Positions 41,099 to 49,812 of a DNA stretch of 64,000 nt are shown here, one piece after another. Below the pieces are notes generated by a model. The model ran no database searches. It was not told the origin of the DNA and saw only the letters and a list, made by a program, of their open reading frames with translations. Position 1 is the stretch's first letter, and the number at the start of each line of letters is the position of its first letter. The DNA comes from Actinoplanes xinjiangensis (lineage in GTDB: Bacteria; Actinomycetota; Actinomycetes; Mycobacteriales; Micromonosporaceae), in assembly GCF_003148685.1 (NCBI RefSeq), contig NZ_QGGR01000017.1, positions 1-64,000 of the forward strand, read 5' to 3'. Position numbers and translations under genes: made by a program.

Positions 41099-42069
41099 GC
41101 CACACCGAACCAGCGCGCGGCCAGCTCGTCGAACGAGGACCCCGCGGGCAGCCGTTTCATCCAGGCCGGCAGGTTGCTGAAGTAGTGCAGCAGTGACCAC
41201 GCCATCATCCGGCGCGGGAACCCGTCGTCGGCCGGATGCCCGTAGGCGCGCAGGAACCGCCCGAGGAACCGCCCGTCACCCTCGGCGACGAAACAGCCCA
41301 CGCCGACGAACTCGTACTCCGGGGCGCCGCGCATCGCCGGTTCGAAATCGATCAGCCCGCTGAACCGCCAGCGGCCGTCCGGGCCCGGCGACACCAGCAG
41401 ATGATCACGCATGATCTCAGTGTGCAGCAGCACCCGCCGCCGATCGGACAGATCGACGTCCAGGGCCTCCGGGATGCGTTCCAGCCAGGCCCCGTCCAGA
41501 CCCCGGCTGCGCTGTCGCGCCACACATCCGGCCCGCTGCCCGGCCACGAATTCGTCCCAGTCGGCCGGCCACCACCCGTCGAGCTCCGGCAGCGGTAGGG
41601 CGTGCAACTGCGCCACCGCCGTCCCGAGGTCGTCGGCGAGACGGTCCCGGTCGCCCGGCGGGATCCGGTTCCACACCCCGGTCAGCGGCACGCCCGGCAT
41701 CCGGCTCATCAGCACGTACCCCCAGCCGTCCCGCTCACCGGCCGCCACCACCCGGGGCGTCGCGATCGGCAGCCGTCCGTGAACCGACCGCAGAACCGCC
41801 GACTCCACCGGGAACTCCGACCGGTAGACCTGCGGAAACAACTTCAGCACCAGCTCACCGCAGGCATAGACGGGCAGCGAGCCGGACGCGAACCGCTCGG
41901 CCCCCGCCGGGTCCACCCCGAGATCGCGCAGCAGCGCGTCGGCCCCCGGCCGCAGCGCACCCTCATCGAGGGCGTCGAACGCTTCCGCACTTCCGGCAAC
42001 CGGCAACCTCGGCACCGACCGACCATAGTGTCCGGCGATCCGCCGCCGCACCGCATTTCCCACCCCCAT
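41095..42069 (-). CDS. Phosphotransferase (APH) family protein, variant catalytic motif
   Basis: A roughly 324-residue kinase-like protein of the aminoglycoside phosphotransferase family: ELVLKLFPQVYRSEFPVESAVLRSVHG (ATP-binding lysine and alphaC glutamate, about 72-98), YVLMSRMPGVPL hinge, and GLIDFEPAMRGAPEYEF (metal-binding Asp, about 232-248). The catalytic HGD.....N loop reads LLHTEIMRDHLLV: Glu replaces the Asp and His the Asn. Such a variant is known in parts of the family. The substrate is unknown. ATG 42069 is the likely start, GTG 42090 an alternative. It is coupled to the GNAT gene. Confidence 0.83.
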   Translation of the reverse strand: MGVGNAVRRRIAGHYGRSVPRLPVAGSAEAFDALDEGALRPGADALLRDLGVDPAGAERFASGSLPVYACGELVLKLFPQVYRSEFPVESAVLRSVHGRLPIATPRVVAAGERDGWGYVLMSRMPGVPLTGVWNRIPPGDRDRLADDLGTAVAQLHALPLPELDGWWPADWDEFVAGQRAGCVARQRSRGLDGAWLERIPEALDVDLSDRRRVLLHTEIMRDHLLVSPGPDGRWRFSGLIDFEPAMRGAPEYEFVGVGCFVAEGDGRFLGRFLRAYGHPADDGFPRRMMAWSLLHYFSNLPAWMKRLPAGSSFDELAARWFGVA

Positions 42070-42200
42070 TCGCAGCGGTACGAACCACACCCACCCGACC
42101 GCACCACCCCCTTCCCGGCTGCGCCGCTACCGCCGCCGTCCACCCCGTTCCGCTGCGCCACCGGCCCCGCTTCGTGCGCCGGCAGCCGTGGACCGCCGAC

Positions 42201-42269
42201 CGTCATCGGTTCGCGCCGCCGACCGTCATCGGTTCGCGCCGCCGGGCGGCATCGGTTCGCGCCGCCGGG
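42201..42269. repeat. 23-bp tandem repeat, three units
   Basis: CATCGGTTCGCGCCGCCG-bearing units at 42201, 42224 and 42247. The 430-nt gap (42070-42500) otherwise holds only imperfect GC-rich direct repeats and no recognised gene. Confidence 0.85.
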
Positions 42270-42500
42270 CGGCAGCTCGGACGCGGCGCCTGTGGACGGA
42301 CCGTGTCGCCGACCCGCCCCTCCGCCGGCGGTTCGGGAACCGGCTCCTGTGGACGGAAGGGGTCGCCGGGACGGCCGTCAGCCGTACCCGGAAGGTGCAT
42401 TTCGCGGCGGACGAATGCCGCCTACCGTCGGTGATGTGCGTATCACCGATCTACATGCGGCGATCACTGCCACACCGGCGGCCGGGTCTGGAGGACTGAC

Positions 42501-43472
42501 GTGACCGATCACGATCGGTATCCGGGCGACTGGGACCAGGACGCCCTCTTCTACGGCGTGCCGACGCCCGCCAGTGGACCCGACGAACCGACCCGGGCCG
42601 CTGCGCCGTCCGGGGATCGGCCGCCGCCCTCGTTCGACGTCCGCCCGGCTGCCTCACCCGGAGGCCCGCCACCCCCGCTGTTCCGCGACCGGCCGGATGC
42701 CCCGCCCGGTGATGAGCCGACCCGGCAGGTTCCTTCGTCGGATGCCTTCTTCGATCCGACGACCATGGCGTTGAGCGGGCCGGCCGCTCCGGAGCAGCTC
42801 CAGCCGATACCGACGGGACAGAGCCACCGCAAACTTCCGCTGATCGTCGCGGCGCTGGCCGTGCTGCTGATCGCCGGTGCGATCGGCGGTGTCGTCCTGA
42901 TGCGGTCGTCGGATCGCAACGGCGCGAGTGGCCCGGTCATCGAGCCGATGCCGCTGGTCACGTCGACCGAGACGGTGACGACCGACCCCACCCCGACGGA
43001 GACGCCGACACCGACGCCGAGTGACTACCCCTCGACCGAGGCCACGGCGACCACCGATCCGCAGGAGGAGGCGCTGGCCGAGTTGGAGGCGGTCCGGGAA
43101 CAGGATCTGGCGACCGTCACGTTCGACGGGCAGCTCGTCGCCCAGATCGCCTCGAAGTATCCGGGGATCAGCGACCCGTACCAGACCGCAGCGGACGGAT
43201 CGCACACGTTCCAGAACAGTGACATCCTCGCCGAACACCAGCGGCTCCGGGCCGAACACGGCGACGCCGGCCACCCGGTGATCCTGCTCAAGAGCACCGA
43301 CTACGGGAAGCGGCAGTTGATCGCCGGTCAACCGCTGTGGGTGACGTTCGTGGTCGGCGACTTCCCCGACAAGGCGTCCGTACGGACCTGGTGCGCCGGG
43401 CACTTCGGGCACCTGCCGGCCACCGAACTGAAGAACCACTGCGACGCCCGCAACCTGCGCCCGGCCGCATGA
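42501..43472 (+). CDS. Single-pass membrane protein with Pro-rich cytoplasmic tail
   Basis: A 323-residue protein. Residues 1-105 are Pro/Asp-rich and disordered; residues about 112-133 (LPLIVAALAVLLIAGAIGGVVLM) are one membrane span; about 145-185 is a Thr/Pro linker of the kind that crosses the cell wall; about 190-323 is an extracellular alpha/beta domain with two cysteines (TWCAGHFG..., HCDARN) that may form a disulfide. GTG 42501 follows GGAGGA at ideal spacing. It is coupled (ATGA) to a second membrane protein gene. The function is unknown. Confidence 0.78.
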   Translation: MTDHDRYPGDWDQDALFYGVPTPASGPDEPTRAAAPSGDRPPPSFDVRPAASPGGPPPPLFRDRPDAPPGDEPTRQVPSSDAFFDPTTMALSGPAAPEQLQPIPTGQSHRKLPLIVAALAVLLIAGAIGGVVLMRSSDRNGASGPVIEPMPLVTSTETVTTDPTPTETPTPTPSDYPSTEATATTDPQEEALAELEAVREQDLATVTFDGQLVAQIASKYPGISDPYQTAADGSHTFQNSDILAEHQRLRAEHGDAGHPVILLKSTDYGKRQLIAGQPLWVTFVVGDFPDKASVRTWCAGHFGHLPATELKNHCDARNLRPAA

Positions 43473-44011
43473 CCGACGCGCCGGTGGCCGGGGTCGTCGC
43501 CGGGCAGGTGCGGATCACCGCCGCCACCGTGCCGAGCGGATCCGCTCCAGGCCTGGTCGCCGTCTCCGCGGCCGCCCTGATCTGTATCGCCGCCTGGACC
43601 GGCCGGGCCCTCACCGGTGCGGTCGGTGCCGGGGCGCTCACCGCCGCGATCGTCGTACCGCTGGTCCTGGTGGCGGTCGTGGCCGTCGCCCACCGACGCT
43701 TCCCGGCGACCGGTGGTGCCGACGCCGTCTGGGAGTTCACCGTCCGGACGGCCGAGGGCGCGCCGGTTCCGGTCTCGTTACGGACCGGCGCCCCGCGCGA
43801 CTCGCTACGGCCACGCGACCCGGTCCGGCTGGTCCCGGCCCGATCCGGACGGCGGGGCGCAGTTCGCGTGGTGGAGGTCCTCGCCACGCCGGAGGGGCCG
43901 GTCCTCCACCGGATCGTCGCCGGCCCGACGCTGTCCCCGGTGCAGCGATCCGGCCTGCTGCTGGCCGTGTTGCTGCTCCTGGCTACAGCCGCGACCCTCC
44001 TCACCGCGTGA
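43469..44011 (+). CDS. Membrane protein with soluble middle domain
   Basis: A 180-residue protein with two N-terminal hydrophobic spans (GLVAVSAAALICIAAWTG and AVGAGALTAAIVVPLVLVAVVAVA, about residues 28-75), a soluble beta-rich section (WEFTVRTAEGAPVPVSLRTG...RVVEVL, about 88-150), and a final span (GLLLAVLLLLATAATLL). The ATG overlaps the preceding stop (ATGA), so it is made with the Pro-rich membrane protein and may bind it. No family is recognised. The following 500 nt have no gene, only the regulatory region of the LacI gene. Confidence 0.75.
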   Translation: MTDAPVAGVVAGQVRITAATVPSGSAPGLVAVSAAALICIAAWTGRALTGAVGAGALTAAIVVPLVLVAVVAVAHRRFPATGGADAVWEFTVRTAEGAPVPVSLRTGAPRDSLRPRDPVRLVPARSGRRGAVRVVEVLATPEGPVLHRIVAGPTLSPVQRSGLLLAVLLLLATAATLLTA

Positions 44012-44407
44012 CAGGCCACGCCCTCCGCCCACCCGGCGGTCACCGACGGCCCGGGCCGCGGCACGCCGCACTGACCGCGCAACGGTCACCGGGTGGAGAG
44101 GTGGCCCGTAACGGCTGCGGGGCGGGGTGATCCCGTAACGACTGCGGGGCGCGAGGCAATCGCGGGCCGTCCAGCGCTTACCGTGCGTCTTTCCGCACCG
44201 GCCGGAATGCCGGGGCCGCCGGGGTGGTCACCGAGGCGGACATCGGCCGGTACGCCGACGCTGGCCGATTCGCCGCAGCGGAGAGGATGGTCTTGTGCGG
44301 CCGCTCGTGGACCACCCGGCGAGGGCGCCTGAGGGGGTCGGCGGGGCCGGTGTGGGCAGGGGCGACCATGGTATACACGTTGGTACACCTTTGTGCCCCT
44401 GGTGGGA

Positions 44408-44421
44408 TTGAAATGTTTCAA
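44408..44421. promoter_or_regulatory. LacI-family operator upstream of the LacI gene
   Basis: TTGAAATGTTTCAA, 92 nt before the GTG start, differing at one base from the palindrome TTGAAACGTTTCAA. It probably mediates autoregulation. Near-perfect ACCACCACGGTTAG direct repeats lie between it and the start, and TATACAC/GTACACC repeats upstream. Confidence 0.6.
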
Positions 44422-44512
44422 GCGTCGTGCTTACCATCAGGACGCCCGGGCCGCCACGGTGGAACCGGACCCACCACGGTTAGACCGGACCACCACGGTT
44501 AGGAAGGCCCAG

Positions 44513-45556
44513 GTGTTGACTCAGCAGCCCCGCAACGGTCGAGCCCCCTCGGTGAAGGATGTCGCCGCCGCCGCGGGTGTCTCCCTCGGCACCGTCTCCA
44601 ACGTGCTCAACCGGCCCGCCGTGGTCAGCACCGCCACCCGCGAACGGGTCGAGCGGGCGATGGCCGACCTGGGGTTCGTGCGCAACGAGTCGGCCCGCCA
44701 GCTGCGTGCCGGTACCAGCCGCGCCCTGGCCTACGTGATGCTCGACGGCGGCAACCCGTTCTTCCACGATGTCGCCGAGGGCATCGAGACCGCCGCCGAG
44801 GACGCCGACCTGTCCCTGTTCGTCTGCAACAGCAGCGGCCGCTCCGAGCGCGAGGCCAAACACCTCGACCGGCTCCTGCAGCAGCGTGTCCAGGGCATCC
44901 TGATCACCCCGGTCGACCCGGACGCCCCGCACCTGGCCGACCTCGCCCAGCGCGGCCTGCCGTTCGTCATGGTGGACCGGTTCAGCCGGGCCGGCGGACA
45001 CTGCTCGGTCGCCGTCGACGACGTTCTCGGTGGCCGCATCGCCGTCGAGCACCTGATCGATCGCGGACATCGAAGGGTCGCGTTCGTCGGTGGTCCGTCC
45101 AGCATCGGCCAGGTCCGCGAGCGGCTCCAGGGGGCGCGTGCGGTGTGGGCCGAGTTCGGGATGCCCGAGGACGACCTGATCCACCTGCCGACCGAGGCGC
45201 TCACCGTCAACGAGGGCCGCTCGGCGGGCGAACGGCTGGCCGGGCTGCCGTCCCGGCGCCGCCCGACCGCGGCGTTCTGCGCCAACGACCTGCTCGCCCT
45301 CGGCCTGCTCCAGCACGCCGTCACGGCCGGCCTACGGGTCCCCGACGACCTGGCGATCGTCGGCTTCGACGACATCGACTTCGCGGCCGCCGCGGCGGTG
45401 CCCCTCACCTCGGTCCGGCAGCCACGGCAGGAACTGGGACGTACCGCCGCGCGCCTCGTCCTGGACGAAGCCACCAATCCCGACCACGTCCACGAGCAGG
45501 CCACCTTCGTACCGGCTCTGGTGGCCCGGGCCTCCACCGGAACCGTCCGGCGGTAA
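44513..45556 (+). CDS. LacI family transcriptional regulator, candidate rhamnose regulator
   Basis: A 347-residue repressor with an N-terminal LacI helix-turn-helix and hinge (SVKDVAAAAGVSLGTVSNVLNRPAVVSTATRERV, about residues 13-46) and a periplasmic-binding-protein-like sugar domain (about 65-340) with PFFHDVAEGIE, VDRFSRAGGH and DLAIVGFDDIDFAAAAAVPLTSV. GTG 44513 is placed by AGGAAGG 6 nt upstream. An operator-like palindrome lies in its own leader, and two more are upstream of rhaM and the rhamnose operon, so L-rhamnose or a product of it is the likely inducer. That link is inference. Confidence 0.9.
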   Translation: MLTQQPRNGRAPSVKDVAAAAGVSLGTVSNVLNRPAVVSTATRERVERAMADLGFVRNESARQLRAGTSRALAYVMLDGGNPFFHDVAEGIETAAEDADLSLFVCNSSGRSEREAKHLDRLLQQRVQGILITPVDPDAPHLADLAQRGLPFVMVDRFSRAGGHCSVAVDDVLGGRIAVEHLIDRGHRRVAFVGGPSSIGQVRERLQGARAVWAEFGMPEDDLIHLPTEALTVNEGRSAGERLAGLPSRRRPTAAFCANDLLALGLLQHAVTAGLRVPDDLAIVGFDDIDFAAAAAVPLTSVRQPRQELGRTAARLVLDEATNPDHVHEQATFVPALVARASTGTVRR

Positions 45557-45646
45557 GCCGGTCCGCTGCGGTGGGCCGGATGCGGTGGCTGCGGCCGGGG
45601 TGACCGGCTGATCGCGGGCAGTGGCGGGGCTGGTACCGTCCGGCCG

Positions 45647-46273
45647 GTGATTCACGGGCTCTACGACGTCATCCACCGCCGCCGCGACGTCCGGGCGGAG
45701 TTCACCGGGGAGCCCGTCGCGCCCGAGGTCCTCGACCGGATCCTCACCGCCGCGCACGCCGCCCCCAGTGTCGGCCTCTCCCAGCCGTGGGATTTCGTCC
45801 TGATCCGGTCCGAGCCGGTGCGCAAGGCCTTCCACGAGCACGTCCGCACCGAGCGGGACGTCTTCGCCGCGACGCTGAGCGGGGCGGCCGCCGAACGGTT
45901 CGCCCGCATCAAGATCGACGGGGTGCTGGAGGCCGGTCTGTCGATCGTGGTCACCTACGACCCGGCGCGCGGTGGGCCCGCGGTCCTCGGCCGGCACGCC
46001 ATCGCCGACGCCGGCCTCTACTCGGTCTGCCTGGCGATCCAGAACCTGTGGCTGGCCGCCACCGCCGAGGACCTCGGTGTCGGCTGGGTGTCGTTCTACC
46101 GCGAGGACTTCCTGCAGGAACTGCTCGGCATCCCGTCCGGGATCCGGCCGGTCGCCTGGCTCTGCGTCGGCCCGGTCAGCCATCTCGAGCAGGTGCCCGA
46201 TCTGGAACGCCACGGATGGCGGCAGCGGCGCCCGGTCACCGACGCGATCCACGAGGACCGGTGGGCCGGATGA
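45647..46273 (+). CDS. bluB: 5,6-dimethylbenzimidazole synthase
   Basis: BluB splits reduced FMN with oxygen to make 5,6-dimethylbenzimidazole, the lower ligand of vitamin B12. The 208-residue protein is a flavin nitroreductase-fold enzyme with the BluB pattern: IHRRRDVRAEFTGEPVAPEVLDRIL, AAHAAPSVGLSQPWDFVLI (about residues 36-54), SIVVTYDP, and WVSFYREDFLQELLGIP. Length fits the family. GTG 45647 is the start. It is coupled by ATGA to a DUF72 gene. No other cobalamin gene is within the window. Confidence 0.9.
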   Translation: MIHGLYDVIHRRRDVRAEFTGEPVAPEVLDRILTAAHAAPSVGLSQPWDFVLIRSEPVRKAFHEHVRTERDVFAATLSGAAAERFARIKIDGVLEAGLSIVVTYDPARGGPAVLGRHAIADAGLYSVCLAIQNLWLAATAEDLGVGWVSFYREDFLQELLGIPSGIRPVAWLCVGPVSHLEQVPDLERHGWRQRRPVTDAIHEDRWAG

Positions 46274-47121
46274 GACTGCACGTCGGCTGCGCCATGTGGA
46301 GCCTGAAATCGTGGCAGGGCCGTTTCATCCCGGCGTCCGGCACTGATCGCCTTCGGTCATATGCCGGGTGGTGCAACGCGGTCGAGGGCAACACGACCTT
46401 CTACGCGACGCCGTCCCTGACGACGGTGACCGGATGGGCTGGGCAGACCCCTCCCGACTTCCGTTTCGTCCTGAAGCTGCCACGGGAGGTCACCCACGGC
46501 GGCGCCCTCGCCGACGTCTCCGCCATGTCGGAATTCCTTCGCGTGATCGAACCGCTCGGCGACCGCGTGCACGCCCTGTGGGTACAACTGCCGGGATCCT
46601 TCGGCCCCGGCGACCTGCCGTCTCTCTCCCGGTTCCTGCGGGGCCTGCCCGATTCCTTCCGGTACGCCGTAGAGGTCCGCGATCCCGCCTTCTTCCACGA
46701 GCCGCGCCGTCTCGAGGACCTGCTCACCACCGCCGGCGCCGAGTGGGTCCCGTTCGACACGACCGAGTTCTTCCGCACGCCCCCGACCAGTGACGCCGAA
46801 CGTGAGGCGTGGCTGAAGAAGCCCCGCATGCCGTTGCGCACCGCAGCCCTCACCGACCGCCCGATCATCCGCTACCTGGGCCGCGACGCCACCGACCGGA
46901 CCGTCGACGGCTGGCGCCGCTGGGTGCCGATCGTCGCCGGCTGGCTGCGCGAGGGCCGCTCACCGACGTTCTTCGTGCACACCCCCGACAACGCCGACGC
47001 CCCCGAACTGTGCCGCCGCTTCCACGACGAGGTCCGCACGCTGGTACCCGAACTGGAACCACTACCCACACCTCCGCCCATGCCGTCGCCCGCCCCGGAG
47101 GGCCCACCCACCCTGTTCTGA
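46270..47121 (+). CDS. DUF72 family protein
   Basis: A 283-residue TIM-barrel-like DUF72 protein: HVGCAMWSLKSWQGRFIP at the start, YAGWCNAVEGNTTFYATPS (about residues 31-49), DFRFVLKLPREVTH, QLPGSFGP, and RYAVEVRDPAFF (about 131-142). The family is widespread and uncharacterised. The C-terminal 25 residues are Pro-rich. The ATG overlaps the bluB stop (ATGA); the pairing could mean a flavin- or cobalamin-linked role but there is no direct evidence. Confidence 0.88.
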   Translation: MRLHVGCAMWSLKSWQGRFIPASGTDRLRSYAGWCNAVEGNTTFYATPSLTTVTGWAGQTPPDFRFVLKLPREVTHGGALADVSAMSEFLRVIEPLGDRVHALWVQLPGSFGPGDLPSLSRFLRGLPDSFRYAVEVRDPAFFHEPRRLEDLLTTAGAEWVPFDTTEFFRTPPTSDAEREAWLKKPRMPLRTAALTDRPIIRYLGRDATDRTVDGWRRWVPIVAGWLREGRSPTFFVHTPDNADAPELCRRFHDEVRTLVPELEPLPTPPPMPSPAPEGPPTLF

Positions 47122-47274
47122 CACGGGCCGTGTCGTAAGGGCCTCGCCCGGCTGTTGCCGGCTCGCCGCCAGGTCGGTCGTGTTGTGGGGATCCGCCACG
47201 CTGTTGCGGCTCGCCGTCGGGCCGTTCGTGTTGCTGAGGGACCGCTGGCACTGTTCTGAGTGGAGGGTTGTAGG

Positions 47275-47697
47275 TTGCCCTCCATGATCAAGACGCGGCT
47301 GCTGGGTGTGGCCCAGTTCCTGCTGCTCACGCTGTACCTGCTCGGCGGATTCGGGGTGCTCGCGCTGGCCGTCGTCCGCAGCGGGGACTGGGGCGCCCTG
47401 CTGGAGCCGGGACTCGACCGGCTCGGCGACCCGAAGGACTCCATCCCGCTCGGCTGGGACTCGGCCACCAACCCGTTCGCGTGGCTCTTCGGTATCGCCC
47501 GGGTGGCCGCGATGCTCGTCATCCCGGTAGTGACGCTCGGCGTTCTCCTCGGTGGTTTCGCCGTGGTCGCCGCCCACCGCGATGATGACGGGGGCCGGCT
47601 CCGTCGAGCGCTCCTGGCGATCGGAGTGTGGCTGGTGCTGGCGGCGGTGGCGTTCACCCCATACGGCGGGCGCCTGCACACCTGGCTCGCCGACTGA
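47275..47697 (+). CDS. Small membrane protein
   Basis: A roughly 140-residue protein with three or four spans (VAQFLLLTLYLLGGFGVLALAVV, AWLFGIARVAAMLVIPVVTLGVLLGGFAVVA, ALLAIGVWLVLAAVAF). Start choice is open: GGAGGG (47262-47267) is 7 nt ahead of TTG 47275 but 16 nt ahead of ATG 47284, so TTG is preferred by spacing. A perfect TGGAGGG/CCCTCCA dyad (47261-47267 and 47278-47284) brackets this region and could hide the ribosome site. The function is unknown. Confidence 0.65.
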   Translation: MPSMIKTRLLGVAQFLLLTLYLLGGFGVLALAVVRSGDWGALLEPGLDRLGDPKDSIPLGWDSATNPFAWLFGIARVAAMLVIPVVTLGVLLGGFAVVAAHRDDDGGRLRRALLAIGVWLVLAAVAFTPYGGRLHTWLAD

Positions 47698-47883
47698 AGC
47701 CAGCCTGACTGAAGCCAACCCGGCTGCCAACCCGGCTGCCAACCGGGCTGTCGGCCCGGCTGGCCCGGCTGTCGGCCCGGATGCCGGCCCCAGGTGCTGG
47801 TCCAAGTGGCGGTGCGGTTGCGTGCCTGGTGTTTGCCCGGGTGCCGGCCGGGCCACATGATCTCTGACATAGGGTCCGGGGCC
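47698..47883. repeat. GC-rich imperfect repeats, no gene
   Basis: A block of repeated AACCCGGCTGCC and GGCTGTCGGCCC units fills much of this gap. No gene is supported. Confidence 0.6.
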
Positions 47884-48360
47884 ATGGGTGTGCTGTGTGA
47901 CTACTTCCGCGGGCCGGACGCCGCGACCGTCACCGATCTGATGGAGCGGCATGACGGCGACTCGCCGGCAACCATCGACGAGTGGGCTGTCGCCGTGGTC
48001 GACGCCAAAGGCCTGGATCCGGCGGTGTGTCTCGATGCGCTGTGCTCGTTCATCGTCGGCGTGGAGTGGGCGGGGCGCCGGGCCGGCGGTCGGCTGATCT
48101 GGCCGGTGCTCGACGGGGAGGCGCTGATGGAGCATGAGGGCCCCTGGGTGGAGTTGCTCGACGACGCGGTGCGGGACGCGCTGGCCGGTGTCGACGACGA
48201 CCGGATCCCGGAGCTGGCTGCCCGCTGGGTGCGGATCGAGGAGATCCACTGGTCCGGCGCTCCGGACGACGCGCTCGTCCCGGTGCTCACCGAGCTGGTC
48301 GCTCTGGCCCGTGCCGCCCGTGCGGCCGGTGATCATCTCTACTGCTGGATGAGCCTCTGA
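47884..48360 (+). CDS. Hypothetical acidic protein
   Basis: A 158-residue soluble acidic protein beginning MGVLCDYFRGPDAATVTDLMERHDGD. It is helix-rich with two Trp-containing elements, WPVLDGEALMEHEGPWVELLDDAV and RWVRIEEIHWSGAPDDALVPVLTELVALARAA. The start is ATG 47884; no strong ribosome site is seen. I do not recognise a family or active site. It ends just before a 260-nt low-complexity region rich in GAC/GAG/GGC repeats. Confidence 0.65.
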   Translation: MGVLCDYFRGPDAATVTDLMERHDGDSPATIDEWAVAVVDAKGLDPAVCLDALCSFIVGVEWAGRRAGGRLIWPVLDGEALMEHEGPWVELLDDAVRDALAGVDDDRIPELAARWVRIEEIHWSGAPDDALVPVLTELVALARAARAAGDHLYCWMSL

Positions 48361-48515
48361 CGAGGACAACGACAAGCGCGAGCGCGACGGCGAGGACGAC
48401 GGCGCGGGCGAGAGACGGCGACGACGACGGCGAGGACAAGCGCGACGGCGACGGCGACCGCGAAGACGACGGCACGGGCGAGGACGGCGGCGAGGGCGAG
48501 GACGGCGGCGCGCGC

Positions 48516-48587
48516 GAGGACGACGGCGCGGGCGAGGACGACGGCGCGGGCGAGGACGACGGCGCGGGCGAGGACGACGGCGCGGGC
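48516..48587. repeat. 18-bp tandem repeat, four perfect copies
   Basis: GAGGACGACGGCGCGGGC at 48516, 48534, 48552 and 48570, within a wider purine-rich low-complexity stretch from 48361. No coding role is apparent. Confidence 0.9.
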
Positions 48588-48616
48588 GAGGGCCCGGCCG
48601 TAGGCCGGGCCCTCGC
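48586..48616 (-). terminator. Strong hairpin terminator
   Basis: A perfect 14-bp inverted repeat (48586-48599 and 48603-48616, core GAGGGCCCGGCC) with a 3-nt loop, directly after the secreted hydrolase gene and possibly acting from both sides. Confidence 0.75.
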
Positions 48617-48623
48617 GGGGACC

Positions 48624-49496
48624 TCAGGAGTGCGGGCAGGTGGCCCGGTACTCCTGGATGGCCGTGCCGGACGGGGCCGGGCACAGGAACTGGTCGTAGC
48701 GGGTGTCGTTGTCGATGAACCGCTTGAGCCAGGAGAGGCTGTACTTGGCGACGGTGACGCTGCCGCCGGAGGTGGGCGCCGAGTGCCCGGCGTTGTTGAG
48801 TTCCAGGTAGGCCTTGTCCGGCGCGGCGGACAGGCTGGTGTAGAACGGCTCGGCGTGCGACGACACGGGGGCGGTGCTGTCGTTCTCGGCGCCGATGATC
48901 ATCGTGGGGACGCGGACCGTGGTCCAGCTCTTGGTGCCGTGCCAGGGGGTGAGCGGCACCGCCGCCTGGAGGGCGGGCCGGGTGCGGGCCGCGGCCAGGC
49001 TGCCGCCGCCGCCCATCGAGTGGCCCATCACGCCGAGCCGGGTGGCGTCGATGCGGGTGCGGACCGAGCTGGTGTTGGTCAGATAGTCGAGGGCGCCGAG
49101 CAGCTGTGTGCCGCGGCTGTCCGGCTGGTCGAGGGTGCTGCGGGTGTCGATGGTGATCACCACGAAGCCCTGTGAGGCCAGGCGCGGGCCGAGCCAGGCG
49201 ATGCTCGACTGTGACGCGGTGAAGCCGGGGGAGATGGCCACCGCGCCGAACGTGCCGGCGCTGGTGTCGGTCGGGTAGTAGATGGTTCCGCCACCGAACG
49301 TGGAGACGCTGGAGCGTGCCACGGTGACCTGGGCGATCGCGAACGTGCCGCGGGACGCCTCGATGCTGGCGTTGGTGGGGGCCGGGCCGCGCTCGTACGG
49401 GTTGGCCGCGGCGGCCGGCAGTGCGGGCGACGCCAGGACGAAGGCGGCGCACAGAGCGGTCAGGAGGGAAGCCTTCCGACGGACAGGAACGGGCAT
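48624..49496 (-). CDS. Secreted cutinase / PET hydrolase-like polyesterase
   Basis: A 290-residue exported alpha/beta hydrolase closely resembling actinobacterial cutinases that cleave polyesters, including leaf-branch compost cutinase and TfCut2. The signal peptide ends near residue 31 (PAAAA/NPYERGP). Then come GFTASQSSIAWLGPRLASQGF (from residue 91), the nucleophile elbow GHSMGGGG with Ser160, Asp206 in GAENDSTAPV, His238 in NNAGHSAP, PLTPWHG with Trp185, and a terminal pair Cys272-Cys287. Phe92 stands where these enzymes usually have Tyr in the oxyanion hole, and Ser239 where Phe follows the catalytic His. ATG 49496 follows AGGGAG. Natural substrates are probably cutin-like esters or lipids. 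Confidence 0.92.
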   Translation of the reverse strand: MPVPVRRKASLLTALCAAFVLASPALPAAAANPYERGPAPTNASIEASRGTFAIAQVTVARSSVSTFGGGTIYYPTDTSAGTFGAVAISPGFTASQSSIAWLGPRLASQGFVVITIDTRSTLDQPDSRGTQLLGALDYLTNTSSVRTRIDATRLGVMGHSMGGGGSLAAARTRPALQAAVPLTPWHGTKSWTTVRVPTMIIGAENDSTAPVSSHAEPFYTSLSAAPDKAYLELNNAGHSAPTSGGSVTVAKYSLSWLKRFIDNDTRYDQFLCPAPSGTAIQEYRATCPHS

Positions 49497-49812
49497 GGGA
49501 ACTCCCTGGGGTTTTGGGGCTCCTGCAATCGATGGATGTCGATAAGTTAACTCACCGGTAACAACGGTGGTAATCCCAGCCGGGTACCTGCTACCGCGAT
49601 ATGTCAGACGTGTGAACGACTGTGGGCGCCGTTTAATCGGTTGCCGCCACTGGCGCCGTCCGGTTGGGTGGACGGCATGACGTACTGAGGCCTTCCCCCA
49701 GCACCCGCCGCGGCATCTCGAGCCGCGCCCCTCCGGCACCGCCCTCGTCGGCGTGCCGTGAACCGTGCCCTCAGCCCGGCGCCCCCGCCTCCGCGGGCCG
49801 CGCCCCACCGTC
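49497..49812. other. Divergent promoter region of polyesterase and rtcB
   Basis: 316 nt with AT-richer sequence near 49540-49650 (including GTTAACTCACCGGTAACAAC and GTTTAATCGG) where both promoters likely lie. No gene is seen. The last 130 nt are GC-rich and may form the rtcB leader. Confidence 0.5.

Noticed and set aside
47062..49452. A 796-residue minus-strand open frame across the small membrane gene, repeats and polyesterase
   Set aside because: It reads the polyesterase in the wrong frame and passes through simple repeats (Pro/Arg runs). No start signal or domain.
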